NCBI RefSeq assembly: GCF_002926065.1
Contig: NZ_PREZ01000002.1
Span: 558,001 to 622,000, forward strand
DNA: 64,000 nucleotides
DNA from: Jeotgalibacillus proteolyticus
GTDB lineage: Bacteria; Bacillota; Bacilli; Bacillales; Jeotgalibacillaceae
Direction: 5' to 3'
Part shown: piece after piece, positions 1 through 8,901 of the stretch
How positions within the stretch are numbered: position 1 is the first letter of the stretch
Layout: each line of letters opens with the position of its first letter
Program-made: the position numbers and the translations under genes
The notes under the pieces: model-generated
Databases searched by the model: none
What the model was told of the DNA's origin: nothing
Seen by the model: only the letters and a program-made list of their open reading frames with translations

Positions 1-158
1 AAAATGGAACGGTTACGACAAATGATTTGGTGGATGAATTTGGCATCACACCTCGCACCATTCAAAGAGATTTGAATGTGTTAGCCTATAACGATTTAGT
101 GAGCAGTCCTAGTCGTGGCAAATGGACGACGACACAGAAAAAAGTCAAAATTTCGTAA
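1..158 (+). CDS. ytzE: DeoR-type HTH regulator, C-terminal fragment
   Basis: The window opens inside this gene. The frame entered at base 3 runs to TAA at 156-158 and gives the last 51 residues. The visible part is the end of a DeoR-like helix-turn-helix (ITPRTIQRDLNVL is the recognition helix region) followed by a short basic tail. YtzE of B. subtilis is a small stand-alone DeoR-type DNA-binding protein that lies beside ytzG, and here too the next gene is ytzG, convergent. The target is unknown. The start and first helices lie outside the window. Confidence 0.75.
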   Translation, partial: NGTVTTNDLVDEFGITPRTIQRDLNVLAYNDLVSSPSRGKWTTTQKKVKIS

Positions 159-176
159 GAATGTAATAGGAAAAGA

Positions 177-211
177 CCCCGCCTCGATTTCCGTGAGACG
201 GGGTTATTTTT
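177..211. terminator. Terminator between ytzE and ytzG
   Basis: A GC-rich stem (CCCCGCCTC paired with GAGACGGGG, one mismatch) is followed by TTATTTTTATT on the plus strand. It ends ytzE and overlaps the stop of the convergent ytzG, so it may serve both. Confidence 0.75.
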
Positions 212-923
212 ATTCGTTATTTTGTAAGGCGCCAAGCTCCTCAGGAGTCAGCTCACGGAATTCTCCAAGCGCTAAAGCCGGATCAAGCTTTAAGGAGCCC
301 ATTGAAATACGTTTTAAATAGGTTACTTCCTTCCCCACAGCCTGAAACATTCGTTTAACCTGATGAAACTTTCCTTCCATTATGGTCAGCTCAATTTTTG
401 ACACCTGTCCTGATTCGAGAATAAGCAGCTCGCCAGGCTTTGTTACATAGCCATCGTCCAAAGTAACGCCATGCTTAAAGATTTCACGATCCCTCTCTGT
501 TACTTCTCCTTCAATCTCAGCAAAATACGTTTTCGGTACATGCTTTTTGGGAGAGAGGAGCTGATGCGCCAGCTGCCCGTCATTCGTAAGCAGCAGCAGT
601 CCTTCCGTATCCTTGTCGAGACGTCCAACTGGAAATGGTTCGAATACTGCAAAATCAACCGGGAGCAAATCAATAACGGTTTCGTGCTGACGATCCTCAG
701 TCGCTGAAATAACTCCTTGAGGCTTGTTCATTAAAAGATAAATAAACTCCCTATATTCAACCCGCTCTCCGTTTACGGTAATCTCTTCAGTAAAAGGGTC
801 AACCTGCGCTTTTCCTTCTTTCACCGCTTCTCCATTTACAATTACAGAACCTGATTTCAACAATTTTTTCATTTCTTTACGGCTTCCATAGCCCATATTC
901 GACAATAATTTATCTAAACGCAA
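210..923 (-). CDS. ytzG: RsuA/RluB-family rRNA pseudouridine synthase
   Basis: Isomerises a uridine of ribosomal RNA to pseudouridine. An S4 RNA-binding domain occupies roughly residues 1-60 (RLDKLLSNMGYGSRKE); the catalytic domain carries the family motif GRLDKDTEGLLLLT with the catalytic Asp. At about 237 residues it has the length of the RsuA/RluB class. I chose the TTG start at 923 because AAAGGAG lies 8 bases upstream and homologues begin with RLDKLL; an upstream in-frame TTG at 950 has no ribosome site. It follows ytgP on the same strand with a terminator between them. Which rRNA position it modifies cannot be read from the sequence. Confidence 0.9.
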   Translation of the reverse strand: MRLDKLLSNMGYGSRKEMKKLLKSGSVIVNGEAVKEGKAQVDPFTEEITVNGERVEYREFIYLLMNKPQGVISATEDRQHETVIDLLPVDFAVFEPFPVGRLDKDTEGLLLLTNDGQLAHQLLSPKKHVPKTYFAEIEGEVTERDREIFKHGVTLDDGYVTKPGELLILESGQVSKIELTIMEGKFHQVKRMFQAVGKEVTYLKRISMGSLKLDPALALGEFRELTPEELGALQNNE

Positions 924-948
924 AGCTCCTGCTCCTTTCCTGCATAAC

Positions 949-974
949 AAAAGCCGGCTTTTGACCGGCTTTTT
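949..974 (-). terminator. Terminator downstream of ytgP
   Basis: Nine-base-pair stem AAAAGCCGG/CCGGCTTTT with a 7-base loop; T-rich on both sides. It separates ytgP from ytzG. Confidence 0.75.
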
Positions 975-977
975 GCT

Positions 978-2597
978 TTAAGATGTAAATCTTTTTCTTA
1001 ACCTTGTAACCCGATCTCCGAACAATCGATCAGCAAGGCGTGATTTTAAGCTGAGAACAAAATAAACAAATGCGCCAATTACCCCGCAAATCGTTAAGAT
1101 AACAATTGACTGCCAGCGGCTGGCTGTGTCCATGAATAGTGTAAGTCCAAAATAAGCTAACATTACCGGAACGGCCATAATAATATTAAAGATCACCATG
1201 AGCAGCGTCCGTTTAACCACAATCCGATATTTATAAGCGGCAAAATGACGAATTACCAGAAGGTTAATCACAATTGCCACTACGTAGCCGATCGCTGTTG
1301 CCAGAACAGCTCCCTGCACCTCAAAAAGCCGAACGAGGGGGATATTGATTGCGAGCTTAACCAAAAGTCCGACAAGCAGACTAAGCACACTCCAGCGCTG
1401 TTCATTTATTCCCTGCATCATAGCGGCTGTTACTGTATAAAGAGCGAATAAAATAGCAACAGGTGAGTAAGTGCGAAGAACTTCAGTCCCAAGCTCACTG
1501 TAGCTGTAAAACACGGTATAAGCCGGTTCAGCCAGAAGCGCTAATCCAATTGCTGCAGGCATTGTCAAGAATAAAAGAATTTGAAAGGTCTGATCAAGCT
1601 GATGGTTTAGCGCCTTCCAGTTTCCTTTTGAAAATGTGCTTGTAATAACCGGGATAAGTGTCATTGCAAATGCAGTTGCTAGCGACACCGGTATGATCAC
1701 CAGCTTATGAGTCGTAAAGGTTAAAATACCAAATTGAAAATCTGAAACAGCTGCAAGTCCAATCGACGTCATGGCCCGGTTAAAGGTCAGGATATCGACC
1801 AGCTGGAACAATGGATTGGCTACTCCTACAAGGACAAAAGGAATGGAATAAAGCACAATCTCCTTGTACATATCCTTAATGGATATATCAATCTTACCCT
1901 TGCTTTTTGAGAGCATTTTATCCAGATGAGGCTTGCGCTTAATATAATACCAAATTAACAGCGCCAAGCTTGCAGCACCACCAACAAACGCCCCGAAGGT
2001 TGCTATGGCAATCGCAGTGGTCATGGAGCCTTCTATCACATATAAAACCACATAAACACCGATCAATAAGAACACAATCCGGACAATCTGTTCAACAACA
2101 TTTGATACAGCCGTCGGACCCATTGATTGATGCCCCTGGAAAAAACCTCTTATTAAACTCATAAAAGGAATAACGATTAGTGCAAAGCTGACTGCTCGAA
2201 TAACGGTCGTTACCTGCTCAACTGTAACCAGCTGCTCGTCAGCGGCAATGACCATTCCGGCAAAAACTGGAGCAAATAAATACATGATTAAAAAAGAAAT
2301 AAATCCTGTCAGCGTCATTAGCCATAGTCCGGAACGGAAAAGCCTCCGCCCGATCTCATATTCCTCTAAGGCATTATACTTTGCTATAAATTTTGATACA
2401 GCAAGCGGTACACCGGCAGTAGCGATGGAAAGAAAGATGGTGTACGGAACATACCCATAGGAGTAAAGAGCAAGCGGTCCTTCCCCGTTTCCAAGCAATG
2501 CATAAAATGGAATGACATAAAATAATCCCAAAAACTTTGAAATAAATGTACCAAGCGTTAAAATAAATGTTCCTCTTACTAAAGTAGATGTAGACAT
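978..2597 (-). CDS. ytgP: MurJ-type lipid II flippase (MOP superfamily)
   Basis: A very hydrophobic 539-residue protein with about 14 predicted membrane helices. It belongs to the polysaccharide-export branch of the MOP (MATE-like) exporters. B. subtilis YtgP is the MurJ protein that flips lipid II for peptidoglycan synthesis, and length, N-terminus (LVRGTFILTLGTFISK) and gene order all agree. The frame is open up to 2651, but a good promoter (TTGTCA-17-TACACT, 2653-2681) places the transcript start near 2646, inside that extension. I therefore use the internal ATG at 2597, which matches homologues. Its ribosome site is weak (GGAAGTG, then AAAGGA touching the ATG), so the start is not fully certain. 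Confidence 0.88.
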   Translation of the reverse strand: MSTSTLVRGTFILTLGTFISKFLGLFYVIPFYALLGNGEGPLALYSYGYVPYTIFLSIATAGVPLAVSKFIAKYNALEEYEIGRRLFRSGLWLMTLTGFISFLIMYLFAPVFAGMVIAADEQLVTVEQVTTVIRAVSFALIVIPFMSLIRGFFQGHQSMGPTAVSNVVEQIVRIVFLLIGVYVVLYVIEGSMTTAIAIATFGAFVGGAASLALLIWYYIKRKPHLDKMLSKSKGKIDISIKDMYKEIVLYSIPFVLVGVANPLFQLVDILTFNRAMTSIGLAAVSDFQFGILTFTTHKLVIIPVSLATAFAMTLIPVITSTFSKGNWKALNHQLDQTFQILLFLTMPAAIGLALLAEPAYTVFYSYSELGTEVLRTYSPVAILFALYTVTAAMMQGINEQRWSVLSLLVGLLVKLAINIPLVRLFEVQGAVLATAIGYVVAIVINLLVIRHFAAYKYRIVVKRTLLMVIFNIIMAVPVMLAYFGLTLFMDTASRWQSIVILTICGVIGAFVYFVLSLKSRLADRLFGDRVTRLRKRFTS

Positions 2598-2652
2598 TCC
2601 TTTATATTCACTTCCTAATCTAAGGAAAACTGATTTTTCGACACTAACCATT

Positions 2653-2681
2653 AGTGTACTACTCTGTTATAGTATTGACAA
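2653..2681 (-). promoter_or_regulatory. Sigma-A-type promoter of ytgP
   Basis: On the minus strand TTGTCA (2676-2681) and TACACT (2653-2658) are separated by exactly 17 bases. It argues against the long upstream extension of the ytgP frame. Confidence 0.5.
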
Positions 2682-2776
2682 TCGATTTTCTTTGTCATTT
2701 ACATACAAATATTGAATATAAGCCTCAGGGAAGGTAAAATGGACGCAGTGCGAGCTTGAGAAAAGATGGTGAAAAT

Positions 2777-4036
2777 ATGAACTATGATGTAATTATAATA
2801 GGAGGCGGGCCGTCAGGATTAATGGCAGCCATTGCTGCAGGCGAAAAAGCTGAGAACGTGCTTCTGGTTGATAAAGGATCAAAGCTTGGAAAAAAGCTTG
2901 CCATTTCAGGCGGAGGCAGATGCAATGTGACAAATCGCCTTCCCGTTGAAGAGATTATCAGGCATATTCCGGGAAATGGCCGCTTTTTATATAGTGCTTT
3001 TTCTGTATTTAATAATGAAGATATTATTGCGTTTTTTGAAGGATTAGGTGTTGCATTAAAGGAAGAGGATCACGGTCGGATGTTCCCTGTTTCAAACAAG
3101 GCACAGTCTGTTGTAGATGCTCTTTTGCGCCGATTGGGAGAACTTCATGTGGAAATCCGGACAAATGTAAAGGTTGCTGACCTCCTTGTCCACGAAGGTG
3201 CTATCCAAGGAATTAAGCTTGAAAACGGAGATGAAATCAATTCAAGAGCTGTTGTTTTAGCAGTCGGAGGGAAATCAGTACCGCAGACTGGCTCAACAGG
3301 GGATGGCTATCCATGGGTCGAAAAATGCGGACATACGGTGACAGAGCTTTTTCCAACGGAGGTTCCTCTCCTCTCCGATGAGCCGTTTATCAAAGACCGC
3401 TCGCTTCAGGGTCTTGCATTAAGAGGCGCTGCTGTCAGCGTGCTGAACAAAAAGAAAAAACCGCTCGTTACTCATGAAATGGACATGCTCTTTACTCATT
3501 TCGGCTTGTCCGGACCCGCAATTTTACGGTGCAGTCAGTACGTGGTGAAGGAAATGAAAAAACAAAAAGGGGCACCTGTAACGATTCGAATTGATGCTGT
3601 GCCATCCATTAAAGGAGAAGAACTCTTCCAGCAGCTTTTAAAGGAAGCAAAGGATGAGCCTAAAAAAGCGATCAAAAATGTCTGGAAGGGTCAAATTCCT
3701 GAACGTTATCTCCATTTCCTGATGAGTCTGGCAGAAATCGATCCTGACGGTCAGGCTGGAACGATTGCGAGCGATAAAATCCGTACAGTTTCCCAGTTAA
3801 TAAAATCCTTTGAGCTTTTCGTCCATGGAACACAATCCATCGAGAAAGCCTTTGTCACAGGCGGAGGAGTTTCGGTTAAAGAAATTGAGCCAAAAACCAT
3901 GCGCTCTAAAAAATGCCAGGGATTATTTATTTGCGGTGAGCTGTTGGATATTCACGGCTATACTGGAGGATACAACATTACATCAGCACTTGTAACCGGG
4001 CGCTTAGCCGGAACGAATGCCGGGTTAATGAAGTAG
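2777..4036 (+). CDS. ytfP: HI0933/BaiN-family FAD oxidoreductase
   Basis: A 419-residue flavoprotein. The N-terminus has the dinucleotide-binding glycine motif [13 protein letters not shown], then the family signature [16 protein letters not shown] near residue 42, and a C-terminal FAD-contact stretch [16 protein letters not shown]. Members bind FAD, and some (BaiN) act on bile-acid intermediates; the Bacillus role is unknown. The ATG at 2777 is chosen over an in-frame start at 2756 because the flavin fold starts directly after it. The ribosome site is weak. The gene is divergent from ytgP, as in B. subtilis. Confidence 0.88.
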   Translation: MNYDVIIIGGGPSGLMAAIAAGEKAENVLLVDKGSKLGKKLAISGGGRCNVTNRLPVEEIIRHIPGNGRFLYSAFSVFNNEDIIAFFEGLGVALKEEDHGRMFPVSNKAQSVVDALLRRLGELHVEIRTNVKVADLLVHEGAIQGIKLENGDEINSRAVVLAVGGKSVPQTGSTGDGYPWVEKCGHTVTELFPTEVPLLSDEPFIKDRSLQGLALRGAAVSVLNKKKKPLVTHEMDMLFTHFGLSGPAILRCSQYVVKEMKKQKGAPVTIRIDAVPSIKGEELFQQLLKEAKDEPKKAIKNVWKGQIPERYLHFLMSLAEIDPDGQAGTIASDKIRTVSQLIKSFELFVHGTQSIEKAFVTGGGVSVKEIEPKTMRSKKCQGLFICGELLDIHGYTGGYNITSALVTGRLAGTNAGLMK

Positions 4037-4044
4037 AGAAACTA

Positions 4045-4085
4045 AACCGTCAGTACCTACCTAAACCCGGTGCTGATGGTTTTTC
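4045..4085 (+). terminator. Terminator of ytfP
   Basis: A 13-bp stem with two wobble pairs (AACCGTCAGTACC with GGTGCTGATGGTT) followed by TTTTT. Its right half lies inside the last codons of the convergent acetyltransferase gene. Confidence 0.7.
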
Positions 4086-4491
4086 TATTCCTATGTTCTA
4101 CTCTCCATACACCGCCTGTGCTTAGTGTAAACCCGCAGGATTGATAAAATTCAGCATGTTCCTCACTGAAGGTTAAAGTCACAATCTCGATTCCCCTCTT
4201 TTCAGCTTCTTCAAGCAGCCCTTTAATTAATGCCTTTCCGATTCCTTTTTTCTGATGATCAGGATGGACAATGATATCCTCTATATATCCATGCTGGAGC
4301 CCCATTCCACAGATATAGCCAAACCCGGCCAATGTCCCCTCGTTACTTCTTACACCAGCCCAAAAATTGCAGCGTTCGAACAACAAAGGAAAGTCCTGAT
4401 CGCGGCGTTCCCACCCAATCGATTCACGAAGTTCTGGTACTTCTGTTCCCGCTATAGGAAGATTTATTATTGCAGACTGATTAGCCTTCAT
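4057..4491 (-). CDS. GNAT N-acetyltransferase
   Basis: A 144-residue GNAT-fold acetyltransferase that would transfer acetyl from acetyl-CoA to an unknown amine. The CoA-pyrophosphate loop is HQKKGIGKALI (about residues 79-89), preceded by the strand DIIVHPDH and followed by the FYQSCGF helix typical of motif B. The start is firm: AAAGGAGGG lies five bases before the ATG. It is convergent with ytfP and shares its terminator region. The substrate cannot be inferred from context. Confidence 0.85.
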   Translation of the reverse strand: MKANQSAIINLPIAGTEVPELRESIGWERRDQDFPLLFERCNFWAGVRSNEGTLAGFGYICGMGLQHGYIEDIIVHPDHQKKGIGKALIKGLLEEAEKRGIEIVTLTFSEEHAEFYQSCGFTLSTGGVWRVEHRNRKTISTGFR

Positions 4492-4657
4492 TTAATCCCT
4501 CCTTTCTATTTAAAAAATCTCCATTAAGGCAATCTAAAATAGGAGGAAATACCCTCGCTAATGGGCGAGAATATCCATTAGGATTAGATAGGAAATGTTT
4601 AAATGTTTTAGAAATTTTTACTATCTTTAATTATAGATAAGTGTGCGGAGGCTGGGA

Positions 4658-6202
4658 ATGAAAAGCGGGATTAAATTAGGATTTTTGTTGTTTGCTGTTT
4701 GCAGTTTATCGTGGATTGGTTTTATTGTGATTTTCGGTCAGCAGATACTTCCCGGGCTTTTTTGGGCTTGTTTAATAACTGTCATAAGCTTTGCACTTTT
4801 TGCCGCAAGTATATATGGATTTACTGCAGGGAAAGTACCATTTTTAAAACTTACTAACCTGACCGAGGGCACCGGGGTATTTTTAACCTCTCTTCTTTTG
4901 TTTGCCGGTGCTAACTTTATGATGGCGGCTAATTTGATTGCAGTGTATTTGGGTGAGGATTTGTCTTTGGACAGACAGGAAAAAATCGAGATTATAGCTA
5001 AAAGCGCGTTAAACCCCTATTACCAGGAAGAAAGAGTACAGGAAACCCTGGATGGAATTACGTACACCTACCCAGCATCTCGAAAAAAGGAAATAAACAG
5101 CATTCACCAGTTAATCCAGCAGGAAAAGAATCGTTTTTATGAGTTACTTGGGACAGAAGAGCATGAGGGGCTAACCATAGAGCTTCACGAAAACTACAGC
5201 TCCTTAGAGGAATACTCCGGGCTGGAGGATGTTTCAGGCTATTATGAATATGACTCAAAGTCTATTCATCTTGCCGCAGAGGAGGAAATGCTTGATTTCA
5301 TTTTGCTTCATGAGTATACCCACTATCAAAGTCACCTATTTGCCGAAAAGCACTATCTGCCGCCTACAAGAATACCTCATTGGTTTGAAGAAGGTATTGC
5401 AGATTATTTAGGAGGTGAGAGCACTTTCTGGTATGAGCTTGAAGACGTTGAAATTGAAATTACCGACTTTACGTCCATTGATACATTTGACGAATATGAT
5501 GGTTCACGAACTGACGACTATGACCCTTACCTTCAAAGCTATTTAGCGGTTGAATTTCTTGTAAAGGATTACGGGGAAGAACTGATACCTGAACTTTTGC
5601 TTTCTAAAAGGCCCGGGGAATTTTATGAGAAGCTTGAAGCTAAAATTGAAATGGATATTACCGAATTTCAGGAAACTTTTTTAGATGATTTAATTACTGC
5701 CCAAATAGAATTAGAAAATAAATATGAGCTAGTCTACGATGCACTTGAGGATGAACAATATGCCCCTGCTGAAGCTCTGCTGCAGGAAATAATCACGTCT
5801 GGAAACGAATATGATCAAGACTATGCAAAATGGCTACTGACTGATAGTTATCTTGAGCAGGAACGATATGCTGATGCCATTTCGCTTTTAGAAGACAAAA
5901 TATCAAATGAATCCTATCGTTTTAAACGGGAGGATCTGCTGTTTCTTGCTGAGATTTCACTTCTCTTTGATCCTGAAAAATCATTGGTTTATGCGCAATC
6001 GGCGATTGAAGAAACAATCTTTGGCTATGGCGTTTATGCAGAATACGATGATCAGGTTCTGGAGGCGTATTCAATTATTAATTCCGAGAATCCTCTTGAA
6101 GGCTATAGAATTCTTCTACAAGAAAACCTGCTTTATAATGACAATGTACTAACGAAATTGAGTGAAAAACTTGCTGAGGAATTTCCAGAGGAAACGTTCT
6201 AG
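4658..6202 (+). CDS. Membrane-anchored HExxH metalloprotease with helical repeat tail
   Basis: A 514-residue protein not matched to a named gene. Three hydrophobic segments fill about residues 5-100. A zinc gluzincin site follows: HEYTH at 218-222 and a downstream helix HWFEEGIADY from 241, whose Glu would be the third zinc ligand. This is the layout of the MA-like (DUF4157/peptidase_MA) peptidases. The last 170 residues are acidic and helical and look like TPR-type repeats. The ATG at 4658 is chosen because GGAGG lies six bases upstream. The catalytic domain probably faces outside. It stands alone, with a strong terminator behind it. Substrate unknown. Confidence 0.72.
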   Translation: MKSGIKLGFLLFAVCSLSWIGFIVIFGQQILPGLFWACLITVISFALFAASIYGFTAGKVPFLKLTNLTEGTGVFLTSLLLFAGANFMMAANLIAVYLGEDLSLDRQEKIEIIAKSALNPYYQEERVQETLDGITYTYPASRKKEINSIHQLIQQEKNRFYELLGTEEHEGLTIELHENYSSLEEYSGLEDVSGYYEYDSKSIHLAAEEEMLDFILLHEYTHYQSHLFAEKHYLPPTRIPHWFEEGIADYLGGESTFWYELEDVEIEITDFTSIDTFDEYDGSRTDDYDPYLQSYLAVEFLVKDYGEELIPELLLSKRPGEFYEKLEAKIEMDITEFQETFLDDLITAQIELENKYELVYDALEDEQYAPAEALLQEIITSGNEYDQDYAKWLLTDSYLEQERYADAISLLEDKISNESYRFKREDLLFLAEISLLFDPEKSLVYAQSAIEETIFGYGVYAEYDDQVLEAYSIINSENPLEGYRILLQENLLYNDNVLTKLSEKLAEEFPEETF

Positions 6203-6223
6203 CTCAATGTGAAGATTCGAAAA

Positions 6224-6275
6224 GGGCTGTAAAGCGTCAGACGTATTTGACGCCTTACAGCCCCCATTTATTTAA
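6224..6275 (+). terminator. Terminator after the metalloprotease gene
   Basis: Long stem GGGCTGTAA-GCGTCA paired with TTGACGC-TTACAGCCC, loop of about 6 bases, followed by ATTTATTTA. Confidence 0.75.
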
Positions 6276-6409
6276 GGAGAATTAACCAAAACAAGCGATG
6301 AAGCCAGTGGAATAGCCATTAAAGGTTAGTATGTCTTAGATAAATAACATAAGTTTAGTTTATTAAATGGTCGGCAATACTGCGAATAAACGGATCGGGA
6401 GTGATTCTT

Positions 6410-6856
6410 ATGTTATTCACTTTTCTTTTTGCATTTGTTGTTCCATGGTGCATTGTCCTGTTCATTGTAAAAGTTAATAAAAAGACTATTGCTCTTATCG
6501 CCCCTTTTACAGCTATTATGACAAATATATTGAATACCTGGACACTGGCCTATGATTTCGCTGCTGTCTATCCATTTGAAATGGAGTCGGAACTTGCTTC
6601 TCTGCCAATGGTTTTAGGCATCATTCCTGCTTTAGGATCTCTTTTAGTTCATCTTCTATTAAAAAGCCATTTTTCCATCAGTCTGGTTATTGCGTTTATT
6701 TTAATCTCTACCCTCAATGAATGGATTTTTGTACAGGCTGATTTGATCCGCTATTTTAAAGGATGGACAATAGGATGGACATTCGTGATTTATCTTATTG
6801 GTTTTACTGCCGTTTATCTTTACTATAGATTGTTAAAAAAGTGGGATATTTTATAG
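6410..6856 (+). CDS. Small integral membrane protein, unknown function
   Basis: A 148-residue protein made almost wholly of about five hydrophobic helices with a few charged loops (KVNKK near residue 22; a final RLLKKWDIL). The ATG at 6410 is preferred because GGGAG lies at proper distance; a GTG three codons earlier overlaps that site. I do not recognise the family. It resembles in size and style the poorly known Bacillus four-to-five-helix membrane proteins. Nothing in the neighbours gives a role. Confidence 0.6.
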   Translation: MLFTFLFAFVVPWCIVLFIVKVNKKTIALIAPFTAIMTNILNTWTLAYDFAAVYPFEMESELASLPMVLGIIPALGSLLVHLLLKSHFSISLVIAFILISTLNEWIFVQADLIRYFKGWTIGWTFVIYLIGFTAVYLYYRLLKKWDIL

Positions 6857-6896
6857 CTGGTTCCTCGGCGTCCTATATCTACTTAACCTATCTTTT

Positions 6897-7304
6897 CTAG
6901 AAATCCACAAAAAAAGGCTGTTTAGACTGATCTAAGCAGAGCTCGATACGTTCTCTGAAATTTTTCCAGGTTACCATTTCCAGTCCCTCCTCCAGTGGGA
7001 AAAAGCCAACCTCCAGCGCTTCATCAGTAGGAGTAAGCTCTCCACCGACAGGTCTTCCGAGAAACAATGTATTGCAGATCGACTGGGATACATTCTGGAA
7101 CACTCCGCAAAAAGCCGTTATTTCAATGTCAAGTCCGCACTCCTCCTTTGTTTCTCTTATCGCTGCATTTTTTAAAGATTCTCCTTCTTCTACCTGCCCG
7201 CCAGGCATTTCCCATCCTCTTCTTGGTCCTTTAATTAACAGGATTTCATTTTTGTCGTTTAATACGATTGAGGCTGCCGAAACAATATGCTTTGGTGATG
7301 TCAT
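6897..7304 (-). CDS. Nudix hydrolase
   Basis: A 135-residue Nudix-fold protein. The Nudix box is complete: it starts at GGQVEEGES and ends in RETKEECGL, so the REUXEE metal-binding glutamates are present. Such enzymes cleave nucleoside diphosphates linked to another group; the substrate is not predictable here. The start is supported by GGAGAG seven bases before the ATG. It lies 39 bases downstream of the broken nucleotidyltransferase gene and could be co-transcribed with it. Confidence 0.85.
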   Translation of the reverse strand: MTSPKHIVSAASIVLNDKNEILLIKGPRRGWEMPGGQVEEGESLKNAAIRETKEECGLDIEITAFCGVFQNVSQSICNTLFLGRPVGGELTPTDEALEVGFFPLEEGLEMVTWKNFRERIELCLDQSKQPFFVDF

Positions 7305-7343
7305 TGGGTTTCTCTCCTATCTTTTTGTACTAAACCAATCATG

Positions 7344-8187
7344 TCACAGAACCATATCCAGGATCTCCTCAACAGACAGAGTTTCCTTCATTCCTATCTG
7401 TTCGCACAGCTTATTATGGATATAGATGAATTCCGGTTTTATCCGCTCTATAATATGTATAATCTCATCCGGCTCCCTGTTGCTATGCCATTCGGAAAGC
7501 AGAGCTAATTGCCATTTCTTAAGGCTGCTTCTTTCCCCTTCAAGCTTTGCCCAATCACCAAACGTATTCGGCTGGATCCCGGCTTCCATCAGCCAGCCTG
7601 CTGCCATTGATAAACGCAGGCTGTCCAGACATTGGAGGCTATAGTAAATTTCATTTCTTTTCACTCTCCGGTATGCTTCGTGGACATAAGCTAAAAATTT
7701 TGTTCTCCACAGCTCTACCTCTTCAATGGATGGGCTATAAGAAAGCTTGCTTGATTCCTCTCTGATTTTAATGATTATACCTTTCGGATCATAAACGATT
7801 TTTAGTTTATTAAGCCATATAGAAGGTTTGATATCTTCTTATATCTTCTTTTCTATAATAAAAAGCATCTACTTTAATAAATGTATCGAAGTGAGCGATC
7901 GTATAAGGAGCTTCCGGAAAGTCTTCGAAAAAAAGAACAGAGCCCCAATTTTTAGCCCGTTCCTTTTTATTCAAAAGGTATTCTTCAATTACATGATCCT
8001 CAACAACTACTCTCAGGTCAATATCAGAGTATAGATCTGTATTCCCACTTCCGATTGAACCTCCGTAAAAAACAGCTAAAACATTCGAATCATTCAATAA
8101 GTCTTCTTCTATTGTATTGAGTAAATTCCGTCTGTTCTCAGGCAGCTTATGGTCTCTTTCCTTATGAACCTGTTCAAAATCATCCAA
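7344..8187 (-). pseudogene. Nucleotidyltransferase, frameshifted by a 10-bp tandem duplication
   Basis: Two reading frames together make one nucleotidyltransferase-domain protein. The first (8187 to about 7840) has the polymerase-beta motif YGGSIGSGNTDLYSDIDL with the DxD metal ligands and resembles aminoglycoside-adenylyltransferase-like proteins. It stops soon after an exact tandem copy of ATATCTTCTT (7831-7850). Removing one copy restores an unbroken frame of about 277 codons: FYYRKEDIKPSIWLNKL continues through the gap into RRVKRNEIYYSLQCLDSL and on to the end at 7344. The duplication therefore causes the break. TTG at 8187 with GGAGTG six bases upstream is the likely start; GTG 8196 is an alternative. 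The rest of the coding sequence is intact, so the change looks recent, reversible, or a sequencing error. Confidence 0.85.
7831..7850. repeat. Perfect 10-bp tandem duplication
   Basis: ATATCTTCTT occurs twice head to tail. Ten bases shift the frame by one, which breaks the nucleotidyltransferase gene. Confidence 0.95.
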
Positions 8188-8217
8188 TGATCCCACTCCT
8201 AATCATGAAAAGATTTT

Positions 8218-8488
8218 CTAGAGATCTCTCTGCGTATTTGTCCATTTGAACTGAATAAAATGAAATTCTTCATTATTGAACTCATAAGTCTCATCACTAC
8301 CCGCAATTTGCTGAAAGCCATTTTTCACAAGTACTCTTTGAGAAGCGACATTCTGTCGTTTTGGCATTTAGTTCTTTTATTCTGTCTTGTTCTATTATCT
8401 TTCCCATTGCTAGTTTAAAGGCTTGATTTGCTGCTCCTTTACCAGTAAAAGCTTCTCCGATTCTGTAGCCGACATCTTTAACTCTCAT
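8218..8488 (-). pseudogene. RimJ-type GNAT acetyltransferase remnant
   Basis: Reads as the C-terminal half of a GNAT acetyltransferase in two frames. One frame gives DVGYRIGEAFTGKGAANQAF (the acetyl-CoA loop) and runs to LNAKTT. About 8365 the frame shifts (two bases missing where a codon is expected), and the next frame gives NVASQRVLVKNGFQQI, the motif-B helix, ending at TAG 8218-8220. The N-terminal third is missing: a stop sits just upstream and the small membrane protein gene takes its place. Both defects mean it is not functional. Confidence 0.75.
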
Positions 8489-8687
8489 GACCTCCCCTAC
8501 TTTCTCTTTGTTTTCTTACTAAATTAATTAAATAAAAGAGCTGTGAAATAATAAAGGAAAGCAGTATGGAAAGAGCTGCCCCTATTGCTAAAATGAAGGA
8601 TTCATCCATCAAAAGATAAGAAAATAAAAAGAATAGAATGATGCTTATAAGAAAGGCAAGTAAGAAAATACTTATGTATTTGACCAT
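8478..8687 (-). CDS. Small two-helix membrane protein
   Basis: A 69-residue protein with two hydrophobic helices (about residues 4-24 and 28-52) and a short basic tail. ATG at 8687 has GGAGG five bases upstream, which makes it a credible gene despite its size. Its 3' end overlaps the 5' edge of the acetyltransferase remnant, so the tail after about residue 62 may derive from the same rearrangement. No family recognised. Confidence 0.5.
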   Translation of the reverse strand: MVKYISIFLLAFLISIILFFLFSYLLMDESFILAIGAALSILLSFIISQLFYLINLVRKQRESRGGHES

Positions 8688-8901
8688 ATCACCCTCCACC
8701 TTTACTTTTAGCTTCGCTTCAAAGGCATAATAGTTTAATTAGAGGTAGTCTTTATGGATAATTTTAACACGAAAATGGTTTTTAAATGAGAGGATCTCTG
8801 ATAAAATTATATTTCGTTTTGCTGAGATATCTTTATAGTGGATTAAAATTCTAATTAATCATAACTAGTATATTTTGATGCAGCTTGAGGAGGATGTATG
8901 T

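Noticed and set aside
7344-8187. Programmed frameshift as the explanation for the two nucleotidyltransferase frames
   Set aside because: No slippery heptamer at the join; a simple 10-bp duplication explains the break completely.
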